Origin: an uncultured Eubacteriales bacterium
Lineage (GTDB): Bacteria; Bacillota; Clostridia; Lachnospirales; Bianqueaceae
Assembly (NCBI GenBank): GCA_902493345.1
Contig: CABUPM010000005.1
Location: 1 to 49,118 of the forward strand
DNA length: 49,118 bases
Reading direction: 5' to 3'
In this document: positions 16,251 through 23,703 of the stretch, piece by piece
How the letters are laid out: each line of letters opens with the position of its first letter
Position numbering within the stretch: the first letter of the stretch is position 1
Program-made: the position numbers and the translations under genes
The notes under the pieces: model-generated
What the model saw: only the letters and a program-made list of their open reading frames with translations
What the model was told of the DNA's origin: nothing
Database searches by the model: none

Positions 16251-17482
16251 TATCTCCGAATCAGCAGACATGTCAAATCATTGACATTGGTTCCTGTCGG
16301 CCCCGTCATCACCAGGCCCTGTACCGCCTGAAGCGCGTGATACGCGTCATTGTCCGCCAGCACCTCATCCAGATTCCATCCGGCGGCCGTAAGCCTCTCC
16401 AGCGTCGTTCCGTCCACCATACCGCCCGCGGCATCGGTGGGGCCGTCCGTCCCGTCGGAACCCACTGAGAACAATACCGTATCTCTAAGACCGGCAAGTC
16501 CTCTGGCGCCGCCCAAAGCGATCTCCTGGTTGCGCCCTCCGAGTCCCTTACCTGTCAGGTGGACAACCGTCTCTCCGCCTGCGATAAATGCCAGTGAGCG
16601 CTCTGTGTTCTGGTGATACTGCGCGATAGACGCCAGGAAGCTGCCCGCCTCTCTGGCTTCACAGCACAGACGGTCGCTCAGCACGATCGGCTCATACCCC
16701 AGCTCCTTACTGGCTTCGGCCGCCGCCGCACATAGCTGACGAACCGATCCGGTGATATGGGACTCCACATTTTTCAGTTCCTTCGGTGTTTCTTCATTCA
16801 GGCACTTCTGTGCTTTCTCAGAAAGCCGCAGGTGATATTTTTTTACGATCGCCTGCGCCTGCGCGCAAGTAGAAGAATCCGGGTAAGCCGGACCTGAAGC
16901 GATCATATCCAGCGGATCTCCCAGAATATCCGACAGCACGACAGAATACACTCTTGCCGGTTCACACAGTCTGGCAAATTTCCCACCCTTAACCGCGGAC
17001 AGGCGCTTGCGCAGCGTATTCATCTCCACAATATCCGCGCCGCAGGCCAGAAGCTGACGCGTTATGTCATCCATCTCCGCCGTTGGAATCAACGGCTTCT
17101 CAAATAACGCAGATCCTCCGCCGGAGATCAGGAACAGTACAAGATCCTCTGCCCCCAGTCCCGATACCTGTTCGACGGCCTTCTGTGTAGATGAATAGGT
17201 ATCGGCATCCGGCACCGGGTGCCCTGCCTCACAGATCTCCAGACAGCCGATCGTCCCCTGTGAGTGTCCGTGTTTGGTAATTACAATTCCGCTCTCAATC
17301 CGTTCTCCCAGCACTTCATACGCGGCATGCGCCATCTGCCACGCCGCCTTACCGATGGCAACCAGAATCAGCCGGCCGCTGTATTCCGGCAGCTCCTGCA
17401 AAGCTTTTTTCACTGCCGTATCCGGCAACGCCGCCTGCAGCGCCGCCTGCATAATCTGTCTGGCATCGTCTTGAATGGACAT
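16250..17482 (-). CDS. Glycerate 2-kinase / MOFRL family protein
   Basis: A 410-residue protein of the DUF4147-MOFRL family, which phosphorylates glycerate to 2-phosphoglycerate; some relatives are called hydroxypyruvate reductase (TtuD). Visible landmarks are AIGKAAWQMA near residue 40, TKHGHS, EAGHPVPD, LISGGGSALFE, and in the C-terminal MOFRL part GGETVVHLTGKGLGGRNQE and SVGSDGTDGPTDAAGG. AAAGGAGG lies nine bases before ATG 17482. It follows the AlkD gene by 21 bases and is the last of a three-gene minus-strand unit. Confidence 0.92.
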   Translation of the reverse strand: MSIQDDARQIMQAALQAALPDTAVKKALQELPEYSGRLILVAIGKAAWQMAHAAYEVLGERIESGIVITKHGHSQGTIGCLEICEAGHPVPDADTYSSTQKAVEQVSGLGAEDLVLFLISGGGSALFEKPLIPTAEMDDITRQLLACGADIVEMNTLRKRLSAVKGGKFARLCEPARVYSVVLSDILGDPLDMIASGPAYPDSSTCAQAQAIVKKYHLRLSEKAQKCLNEETPKELKNVESHITGSVRQLCAAAAEASKELGYEPIVLSDRLCCEAREAGSFLASIAQYHQNTERSLAFIAGGETVVHLTGKGLGGRNQEIALGGARGLAGLRDTVLFSVGSDGTDGPTDAAGGMVDGTTLERLTAAGWNLDEVLADNDAYHALQAVQGLVMTGPTGTNVNDLTCLLIRR

Positions 17483-17503
17483 AGAGCTGTTCCTCCTTTA
17501 GGG

Positions 17504-18190
17504 TTATTTTATTCTCAGTGTCTTTAAATACTCTTTTTGTTCCGGAGCGATCCGATAACTCTCTACGGCTTTCTGGATCGTCTTATTATGCGTCCACCTC
17601 TCCAGCTTCCGTCCCTCCAGATAAGGCAGAACCGCATCATACTGCTTGGCCAGCGCCGTCGCGAAATACCAGGCAACAGCCATCTTCACATAGTACTCCT
17701 CGCTCCTTACCCGTGCTATCCACTCCGGATATTCTGGGCGAAACGCAGCGTCCAGATACCACTTCATCAGCATCTCCACTCCAAACCGAACCGTATAGGC
17801 GCGCCCTGAAGAGAGCCAGTCCTGAATCGGCCCCAACAGCTCTTCCGTATGCTTCTTAAACAGCGGGGATGTAATCATATCGCAGGTCGCCCAGTTATCC
17901 ACATATGGCAAGAAGCGTTCCAGTTCTGTCATCAGTGTATCGTATTCTGTATATTGCTCCAGAAGCAGTGCCTGGAGATTATTTTCTTCATAATACCGAT
18001 GCGGCAGCGCCCTTAGGAACGCTGCCGTATCGGATCTTCGAAAAACCGTCTTCGCGTAATGCCGCAGTACCGGCACCCGGATCCCGATGATATCCTCCGT
18101 CGGAATCCCCGGAATCAGCTTACTGTGAAACGCTTTATATTCCGGATCCTGTAAGGCAAAAAGCTCTGACAAAATCTTTCCTTCGCTCAT
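17504..18190 (-). CDS. AlkD-like DNA alkylation repair protein
   Basis: A 228-residue all-helical HEAT-like protein. YVDNWATCDMITSP, then WLSSGRAYTVRFGVEMLMKWYLD and YYVKMAVAWYFATALAK match the DNA alkylation repair family, whose AlkD members excise N3- and N7-alkylated purines. The conserved Trp/Asp pair (VDNWATCD) fits the active-site region. ATG 18190 overlaps the stop of the upstream flavoprotein gene (TAATG), so the two are coupled. Many Clostridia relatives have not been tested for glycosylase activity. Confidence 0.88.
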   Translation of the reverse strand: MSEGKILSELFALQDPEYKAFHSKLIPGIPTEDIIGIRVPVLRHYAKTVFRRSDTAAFLRALPHRYYEENNLQALLLEQYTEYDTLMTELERFLPYVDNWATCDMITSPLFKKHTEELLGPIQDWLSSGRAYTVRFGVEMLMKWYLDAAFRPEYPEWIARVRSEEYYVKMAVAWYFATALAKQYDAVLPYLEGRKLERWTHNKTIQKAVESYRIAPEQKEYLKTLRIK

Positions 18191-18660
18191 TACAGATGTT
18201 CCTTACAAGACAGTTCCTGAACTGTCAGCCGAATCAGACTCATTGCCATCAATGCCTTATCCGGAATCTCCCATTGGTCTTTTCCGGTATTATGCAGCAT
18301 GATGGACTGCATCGCCTTTTTCTTATCTTCGATCGTCTCCAATAGACAGATACTGCCGTGTCCGATTACACTCTGATACAACGCCGTATGATCGCATGCC
18401 GTCTCTCCCGGTACGATCTCATGATGTGTATCGAGTTCAAATCCCGCCTTGCCTGTCTTGCGGATCAGATCGATCTTACGTCCCTCTCGCGCCCCATGAA
18501 AATAAAAAAACCTTGTCCCATCTTCTTCGGCATAGCCAAAATTCAACGGCACAATATAGACCTCGCCGTCATCATTGAACCCTAAACGGCAGCGGTCGCA
18601 GGACGGAATAATTTCCCTGATCTTGGCTGCATCGGTTACTTCCCGATCCTTCCTTCTCAT
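18190..18660 (-). CDS. Pyridoxamine 5'-phosphate oxidase-like flavoprotein (NimA-type)
   Basis: A 156-residue split-barrel protein. MRRKDREVTD at the start, then CRLGFNDDGEVYIVPLNFGY and FYFHGAREGRKIDLIRKT, are the standard landmarks of the PPOX/NimA-like group, which bind FMN or F420 and include nitroimidazole reductases. ATG 18660 starts the run PPOX - AlkD - glycerate kinase. Whether it confers drug resistance is unknown. Confidence 0.88.
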   Translation of the reverse strand: MRRKDREVTDAAKIREIIPSCDRCRLGFNDDGEVYIVPLNFGYAEEDGTRFFYFHGAREGRKIDLIRKTGKAGFELDTHHEIVPGETACDHTALYQSVIGHGSICLLETIEDKKKAMQSIMLHNTGKDQWEIPDKALMAMSLIRLTVQELSCKEHL

Positions 18661-18750
18661 AAGTCACTTTCCTCCATGATTTTTACATTGGCAGCGCCAT
18701 GCTGCTGCGTGCATTATACCATGTGATATGGGAAAAGGCAAGAAAAAACA

Positions 18751-18784
18751 AAACCGCTTGAACCTTATCCATTCAAGCGGTTTC
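18751..18784 (-). terminator. Terminator downstream of tRNA-Pro
   Basis: Arms AAACCGCTTGAA and TTCAAGCGGTTT; on the minus strand the hairpin is followed by TTTTGTTTTTT. It ends the tRNA transcript. Confidence 0.9.
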
Positions 18785-18789
18785 TCAAG

Positions 18790-18864
18790 TCGGAATGACA
18801 GGACTTGAACCTGCGGCCTCTTGGTCCCGAACCAAGCGCTCATACCAAACTGAGCTACATTCCG
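18790..18864 (-). tRNA. tRNA-Pro (anticodon CGG)
   Basis: On the minus strand the acceptor stem CGGAATG pairs with CATTCCG. The D-arm is TAGCTCAGTTTGGTATGAGC, the anticodon stem-loop is CTTGG-TTCGGGA-CCAAG (anticodon CGG, reads CCG), and the T-loop contains GGTTCAAGTCC. The 3' CCA is not encoded. It stands alone, followed by a terminator. Confidence 0.96.
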
Positions 18865-18950
18865 AAAGCTTTATCATTATACCTTGTTTCCTATTCTTTG
18901 TCAAGCCTTCTTTTCTATTTTTACAAAATTTTTTTGAAACAGAAAATCTC

Positions 18951-18979
18951 TTGCGGTCTGGCGCATTCTCTGCTACAAT
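18951..18979 (+). promoter_or_regulatory. Promoter of the TSCPD gene
   Basis: TTGCGG (18951-18956), 17 bases, TACAAT (18974-18979) with a TGC extension just before the -10. Confidence 0.75.
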
Positions 18980-19025
18980 AAGATAGTCGGTATCGGCATA
19001 TATTATTTATAGAGGAGGATTTTCC

Positions 19026-19265
19026 ATGTTCACCTATAAGACATCCGGCGTATGTTCCCAGAAGATTGATTTTGACATCGTTGACGGTAAAGTACATAAC
19101 GTCCGTTTCACCGGAGGATGCAACGGCAACCTGCAGGGTATTGGCCGCCTGATAGAGGGAATGGACGTTCATGAAGCGATCTCCCGTCTGGAAGGCGTCC
19201 GCTGCGGTATGAAACCGACATCATGCCCCGATCAGCTGGCCCGCGCGCTAAAGGAACACGTCTAA
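19026..19265 (+). CDS. TSCPD domain protein (TIGR03905 type)
   Basis: A 79-residue protein with the family marks SGVCS, FTGGCNGNL, VRCGMKPTSCPDQL. The four conserved Cys suggest metal or iron-sulfur binding; similar domains occur at the C-terminus of some ribonucleotide reductases and in small stand-alone proteins of anaerobes whose role is unknown. AGGAGG lies before ATG 19026. Monocistronic, with its own promoter and a terminator at 19274-19299. Confidence 0.92.
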   Translation: MFTYKTSGVCSQKIDFDIVDGKVHNVRFTGGCNGNLQGIGRLIEGMDVHEAISRLEGVRCGMKPTSCPDQLARALKEHV

Positions 19266-19273
19266 AACATATA

Positions 19274-19299
19274 AGGCTCCCGGCAGACTGCCGAGAGCC
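19274..19299. terminator. Terminator between TSCPD and acyl carrier protein genes
   Basis: GGCTCcCGGCAG and CTGCCGaGAGCC with a short loop, followed by TCTT; it lies between convergent genes and may serve both. Confidence 0.8.
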
Positions 19300-19325
19300 T
19301 CTTAACTACTTCAGATATCTATCGA

Positions 19326-19550
19326 TTACTTGGATTCAATATAAGATACCAGGTCGGAAACCTTCTCCATCTCCTGCAGATCTTCCTGCTGGAATGTGAT
19401 ATTGAACTCATCCTCCAACGCGGTTATAATCTCGATCACATCCAGAGAATCTGCTTCCAAATCATCGTCCAGGCTGGACTCCATCGTGATTTCCTCCGGA
19501 TCCAGATCTAATTTTTCAGCAATAATTTCCTGAACTCTTTCAAATACCAT
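19326..19550 (-). CDS. acpP: Acyl carrier protein
   Basis: A 74-residue acidic four-helix protein. D34-S35-L36 in LEADSLDVIEI is the phosphopantetheine attachment site. The closest match is fatty acid synthase ACP, but no fab gene is in the window. A longer frame exists upstream, but AAGGAGGA sits nine to ten bases before ATG 19550. A perfect consensus promoter (19591-19619, minus) gives strong expression, as expected for ACP. An ACP for a specialised pathway cannot be excluded. Confidence 0.9.
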   Translation of the reverse strand: MVFERVQEIIAEKLDLDPEEITMESSLDDDLEADSLDVIEIITALEDEFNITFQQEDLQEMEKVSDLVSYIESK

Positions 19551-19590
19551 TCCAATCTTCCTCCTTGAATTTCCATCATTTTGCATGCCT

Positions 19591-19619
19591 ATTATAGAAC
19601 AGAGTATACGGCTTGTCAA
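19591..19619 (-). promoter_or_regulatory. Consensus promoter of the acyl carrier protein gene
   Basis: Minus strand TTGACA (19619-19614), 17 bases, TATAAT (19596-19591). Both hexamers are perfect. Confidence 0.88.
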
Positions 19620-19657
19620 ATCCTTTTCTATATTTTCCCCGAAAATCTTTTTCCCCC

Positions 19658-19686
19658 TTGCAAGATCCTTCATTCTGGGTTAAAAT
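19658..19686 (+). promoter_or_regulatory. Promoter of the VanZ-like gene
   Basis: TTGCAA (19658-19663), 17 bases, TAAAAT (19681-19686); divergent from the ACP promoter. Confidence 0.72.
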
Positions 19687-19727
19687 AAGAGCATTCCACC
19701 GGTTCGGCCGGTCGAAGGAGGCGTAAT

Positions 19728-20189
19728 ATGTTCCAATATCGCCGGAAAACTGTTTTTCTGGCTCGTGTCTGTTTTGCCGCATACCTCTGCTTTCTAATCT
19801 ATATTTTGTTCTTTATGGAGGCCCGCGCCAACACATACCGAGAATACAATCTGATCCCCTTCAAAAGCATTCGTATGTTTTTTGAATATTATTTTGTTCA
19901 CCATGACTTTTCATTCTCTTACTGGTTTTTGAATATCTTCGGCAACATCTTTCTTCTGCTGCCTTTCGGCTTTCTGCTGCCGATTATCATACAACGTCGT
20001 CTCAGCTTGCTCCGTGTTCTTCTGGCCTCTTTCTGTTTGACAGCCGCCATTGAACTGACGCAGTTTTACACCGGGCTGGGAGAGATGGACATCGATGATG
20101 TCCTCCTGAATGTACTGGGCGCGGCGGTCGGCTTTGGGTTGGAGCGTTGCTTCAGCGCATGGCTGGTACGCCACCGTTCCGTTTCATAA
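19728..20189 (+). CDS. VanZ-like family membrane protein
   Basis: A 153-residue protein with four to five predicted helices. NLIPFKS after the first helix, NIFGNIFLLLPFGFLLP, AAIELTQ and MDIDDVLLNVLGA are the defining marks of the VanZ family, some members of which give low-level glycopeptide (teicoplanin) resistance; most have unknown roles. AAGGAGG precedes ATG 19728. The hydrolase gene begins 26 bases after the stop, so the two are likely cotranscribed. Confidence 0.9.
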   Translation: MFQYRRKTVFLARVCFAAYLCFLIYILFFMEARANTYREYNLIPFKSIRMFFEYYFVHHDFSFSYWFLNIFGNIFLLLPFGFLLPIIIQRRLSLLRVLLASFCLTAAIELTQFYTGLGEMDIDDVLLNVLGAAVGFGLERCFSAWLVRHRSVS

Positions 20190-20215
20190 TAACTCTACGA
20201 AAGAAGGTTTTGTCC

Positions 20216-21664
20216 ATGTCCAATCCGGAACAGTTTCCTCTATCGGTATTTCCGCCAGAGCATATGGGAGTCTCTCCCCGCTCGATTCTGCGCTTTCTGG
20301 ACCGCTTAGAAGAGCGCCGTCTCTGTATGCACAGCTTTGTTTTGGTGCGGCACGGAGCCATCATCTCCGAGGGCTACTGGGCTCCCTATACCGCGAACAG
20401 TCTGCAGCGGATGTATTCCGTCAGCAAAAGCTTTGTCGGCGTAGCCATCGGTCTGTTGGCACAGGACGGCTATATTCACCTGGATGATCCTGTCATCTCT
20501 TATTTCCCGGATAAGGTCATCAAGCAGCCGCATCCTTATACGCAGCAGATGACGATCCGCGATCTATTGCGTATGGCTACCGTCCATACCCGGACCGCTA
20601 CCCAGATCGTCCCCCATCCGGACCTGCTCAAGGCTTTCTTTAACGTTACCCCTTCGCACAAGTCCGGCACTGTATTCAACTACGATACCGGCGGTACCGT
20701 TGTACTGACGGCATTGGTCGAACGCTGCACCCGGATGCCTCTGCTGGAATACCTGCGCATGAAAGCGCTCAGCAAGATCGGCTTTTCTGAAGAAGCCACC
20801 TGTCAGAAGATCTGCGGTGTATCGCATGGCGGTTCCGGGATTCTGTGTACCACCCATGACCTGACCAAGTTTGCCATGCTCTGTATGCAACAGGGCAACT
20901 GGTATGGCTTCCAGCTTCTTCCCAAGGACTATATGCGTCTGGCGACCACTCGTCAGATCGATACGCATTTCGCGCAGCCTGGACACGGCGCTTACGGCTA
21001 TGGCTATCAGTTCTGGATGACAGATCACAACGGCTTCGCTCTCTTCGGCATGGGCGGCCAGCTTGCCATCTGTCTGCCGGAAAAAAATCTGATGCTGGTG
21101 ACCACCGCGGATGTTCTGGAAAATCCCTGCGGTGTCGATCAGATCTTCCAGGCATTCTGGGATACCATTTATGCCGATCTTACCGATGAATCCCTACCGG
21201 AGGATTCGGAAGCTTCTGACACTCTCTATGAACGTCTGTCTTCTCTGAAGGTTCCTCACGTTCAAGGCGATTCTGACAGTCCGATCGCTCTGAGTGTCGG
21301 CGGAAAGCGCTTTCAATTGGATGACAATCCGTCCGTTTACCGTGCTGTCGCTGTCGGCTTCGGCCCGGATTACGGCACCTTTGAATATACCACCGAAAGC
21401 GGTACGCACGAGATTCGGTTCGGTTTTGGCCATAATGTCCGTCAATTCTTCCCTGAAGCAGGCTATGAGTGTCTGGCTTCCGGCGCGTGGGTGGACGCGG
21501 AGACCCTCTTTATCCGTGTGTACATCACCGATGAGAATCTGGGTTCAGTTCAGCTTGTGCTGCACTTCGCGCCGGACGGTTCCGTCACCTTAAGCAGCCG
21601 CGCCTTCGGCGATACGCTGCTCAGCGGCCTGGATGCCTGTGTCACCGGTTACATATACGAATAA
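20216..21664 (+). CDS. Serine hydrolase of the beta-lactamase / penicillin-binding protein fold
   Basis: A 482-residue protein. S68-V-S-K71 is the catalytic SxxK motif, FNYDTGG takes the place of the second (YxN) motif, and LFGMGGQLA fits the third. The last 140 residues form a separate beta-rich tail seen in similar bacterial hydrolases. The family includes class C beta-lactamases, esterases and D-aminopeptidases; which activity applies is unknown. No signal peptide is visible. The open frame runs further upstream into the VanZ gene, but AGAAGG before ATG 20216 sets the start. Confidence 0.87.
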   Translation: MSNPEQFPLSVFPPEHMGVSPRSILRFLDRLEERRLCMHSFVLVRHGAIISEGYWAPYTANSLQRMYSVSKSFVGVAIGLLAQDGYIHLDDPVISYFPDKVIKQPHPYTQQMTIRDLLRMATVHTRTATQIVPHPDLLKAFFNVTPSHKSGTVFNYDTGGTVVLTALVERCTRMPLLEYLRMKALSKIGFSEEATCQKICGVSHGGSGILCTTHDLTKFAMLCMQQGNWYGFQLLPKDYMRLATTRQIDTHFAQPGHGAYGYGYQFWMTDHNGFALFGMGGQLAICLPEKNLMLVTTADVLENPCGVDQIFQAFWDTIYADLTDESLPEDSEASDTLYERLSSLKVPHVQGDSDSPIALSVGGKRFQLDDNPSVYRAVAVGFGPDYGTFEYTTESGTHEIRFGFGHNVRQFFPEAGYECLASGAWVDAETLFIRVYITDENLGSVQLVLHFAPDGSVTLSSRAFGDTLLSGLDACVTGYIYE

Positions 21665-21677
21665 GGATACCGCCTAT

Positions 21678-21968
21678 ATGAAGATCAAACTGGATGATTA
21701 TTATGTCCGGGTACTGATCAACGGCCTGTTTCAGCAGCGCAAGGATTACGATGCCGAGACCAATGGTCAGATCAGCGACCTTCTTCTGCGGTTAGTAGAT
21801 CTATCTGACACGATGAAGCCAGGACGCAAGAAAAAGATTTCCTTTGAGCCGGAGGAAATCCGGCTGATTCGCCGCTGTCTGATGGAGTGGCGGAATCGTG
21901 AGATACAAGCGGAAAAGGATGTCGCCGTGGAGGTCATCAGCGAGCTGTTGATTCTGTTTATGGCCTGA
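21678..21968 (+). CDS. Small conserved protein of unknown function
   Basis: A 96-residue soluble, charged, mainly helical protein, 13 bases after the hydrolase gene. AAGGAT lies nine bases before ATG 21678. No known motif. It starts KIKLDDYYVRVLINGLF, with a basic PGRKKKISF stretch in the middle. Position and strand suggest cotranscription with the VanZ-like and hydrolase genes; function unknown. Confidence 0.75.
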   Translation: MKIKLDDYYVRVLINGLFQQRKDYDAETNGQISDLLLRLVDLSDTMKPGRKKKISFEPEEIRLIRRCLMEWRNREIQAEKDVAVEVISELLILFMA

Positions 21969-21981
21969 GGAAAACTATACA

Positions 21982-22026
21982 AGAAGCCCTCACGGGTGCT
22001 GAGAAGCACGCTGTGAGGGCTTCTTT
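21982..22026. terminator. Strong terminator between convergent genes
   Basis: AGAAGCCCTCAC and GTGAGGGCTTCT, with an inner GTGCT/AGCAC stem, followed by TTT. It ends the plus-strand operon and perhaps the minus-strand amidohydrolase. Confidence 0.9.
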
Positions 22027-22038
22027 ACAATGAATCTT

Positions 22039-23331
22039 TTACAGAAAACGGTCCAGCTCGCGCTCAACCTCCGGCATCTTCTTGGGTGCAGGATTCTCAA
22101 CGCGCCATCCCTGCCGTACGACCATGCGCAGTGTACGCAGCGCGCTCAGATCCGCAAGAGGATCCCGATCGCACACGATCAGGTCCGCCGCCTTTCCTTC
22201 CTCAATCGATCCGGTCTCATTACCAAGTCCAGCCAGCCGCGCATTGAGCAGTGTCGCTGAATAGAGCGCAAACGCAGGCGTCACTCCGCAGTACTTCACG
22301 TAATAATATAGCTCACGCCACATGTCGTAATGTGTGATATAGGGGCAGCCGGTATCCGTACCCAGTCCCACCGGTACGCCATTAGCAAGGTTTGCCTTGG
22401 CCAGCGCAATGATGCCGTCAAAGACGACTTTTCCGTTCTCCTGCTGCTCGTATGTCGCATGGGACACGCTGCGGTCAAACAGGGCGTAAGGCAATGCAGG
22501 CGAGATGGTGGCTACCTGAAAAGCACCGCGCTCACGGAACAGACGCAAGATCTCTTCATCCGGCTGCGCTCCATGCTCAATAGAATCCACACCGTTTTCC
22601 AGCGCTACACGCACTCCCTCCGGGCTTTCCACATGGGCGGCGACATTCATGCCCAGCGCATGCGCCTTGTCGCAGGCGGCCTTGACCAATTCCGGCTGCA
22701 TACGCAGCACACCCGGCTCGCCCACAACCTCAGCATCCAACACACCCCCGGTGATCATCAGCTTGATGAGATCCGGCTTCGCCTCGGCGATCTTTTCCAC
22801 ATAAGCCGCCGCTTCCTCCGGTGTTTTCGCCTCATAGGCCAGGGATCCTGCCATATGTCCGCCCGGTACCGACACTGCCATATCCGATGCCGCAATACGG
22901 GGAGCAAGGATCTTTCCCGCGGCGGAAAGGTCACGGATGGTCGTATCAAAATCCGCCACACCGCCCACTGTACGGATAGTCGTCACACCGCTCAAGAGCT
23001 CTGTCTTTGCGTACCCCTCGCACATTTTCACACCGATGCGGCGCATTAACCCATTCGACGTGATGAGTTTGACGAGCTTCTTGGGATCGCTCGCCTTCTT
23101 TTTCGGCTTGCCGGAAGCCGGCAGATGAACATGCAGATTGATCAGTCCCGGCATCACATATGCGCCGCCAAGATCGATCGTTCGCCATCCGGCCGGTGCG
23201 TTCCCGGCAACAACCTGTGCGATCCGTGTCCCGTCAATGCACACACACATACCGGTACGCGGCTGCATCTGCTCCATCCCATCCAGCAGGGTACAATTGG
23301 TCAACGCATATTTTTCTGTATTCTGATACAT
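22039..23331 (-). CDS. Amidohydrolase family protein (imidazolonepropionase-like)
   Basis: A 430-residue metal-dependent hydrolase. HVHLPASG gives the HxH metal ligands, KPDLIKLMITGG supplies the likely carboxylated Lys, AAHVESPEGV and DSIEHGAQ the following His ligands, and GLGTDTGCPYI the catalytic Asp. Relatives act on imidazolonepropionate, dipeptides (Xaa-Pro or Xaa-Arg) or cyclic amides; the substrate is not clear. The longer upstream frame is not used: GGAGGAAT lies before ATG 23331. A promoter is at 23384-23412 (minus). Confidence 0.88.
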   Translation of the reverse strand: MYQNTEKYALTNCTLLDGMEQMQPRTGMCVCIDGTRIAQVVAGNAPAGWRTIDLGGAYVMPGLINLHVHLPASGKPKKKASDPKKLVKLITSNGLMRRIGVKMCEGYAKTELLSGVTTIRTVGGVADFDTTIRDLSAAGKILAPRIAASDMAVSVPGGHMAGSLAYEAKTPEEAAAYVEKIAEAKPDLIKLMITGGVLDAEVVGEPGVLRMQPELVKAACDKAHALGMNVAAHVESPEGVRVALENGVDSIEHGAQPDEEILRLFRERGAFQVATISPALPYALFDRSVSHATYEQQENGKVVFDGIIALAKANLANGVPVGLGTDTGCPYITHYDMWRELYYYVKYCGVTPAFALYSATLLNARLAGLGNETGSIEEGKAADLIVCDRDPLADLSALRTLRMVVRQGWRVENPAPKKMPEVERELDRFL

Positions 23332-23383
23332 AGGAATTCCTCCATGTTCTGCAATTTTTGTTTTGCGATATGATAACATCTTA

Positions 23384-23412
23384 ATAATACTACTTGAGGA
23401 TACGCAATGCAA
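23384..23412 (-). promoter_or_regulatory. Promoter of the amidohydrolase gene
   Basis: Minus strand TTGCAT (23412-23407), 17 bases, TATTAT (23389-23384). Confidence 0.72.
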
Positions 23413-23443
23413 GCCGTAATCGCAAAATTTTCATTTTATAAAA

Positions 23444-23478
23444 AATGACATCGAAATCGTTACGGTTTCGATGTCATT
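23444..23478 (-). terminator. Terminator after copA
   Basis: Arms AATGACATCGAAA and TTTCGATGTCATT around a nine-base loop; the minus strand then reads TTTTTTAT. Confidence 0.9.
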
Positions 23479-23493
23479 CGGAAATCGGGTTCT

Positions 23494-23703
23494 TTAGGCA
23501 ATCGATACGACCTTGTAGTCCTGCGCTTCTACTGCCTTTTTGAGTGCCTTATCCTCTACCGGCGCGTTCAGCGTTACGACGGCTGTCCCAGCCTCATGGC
23601 TGACAACTGCCTCTGTAACCTCCGGCAATGCCTCCAGTGCCTTCTTGACCCGTGCCTCGCAATGCCCGCACATCATTCCTTCAATCTTCATCGTTCTTGT
23701 CAT
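23494..23703 (-). CDS. Possible internal start producing a free CopZ-like copper chaperone
   Basis: Within copA, GGAGGG (minus, 23716-23711) is seven bases before an in-frame ATG (23703-23701). Translation from there would give a 69-residue HMA protein with the metal site C-G-H-C, the exact size of CopZ. Whether ribosomes initiate here is unknown; the layout could also be a relic of the separate copZ gene before fusion. Confidence 0.5.
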   Translation of the reverse strand: MTRTMKIEGMMCGHCEARVKKALEALPEVTEAVVSHEAGTAVVTLNAPVEDKALKKAVEAQDYKVVSIA

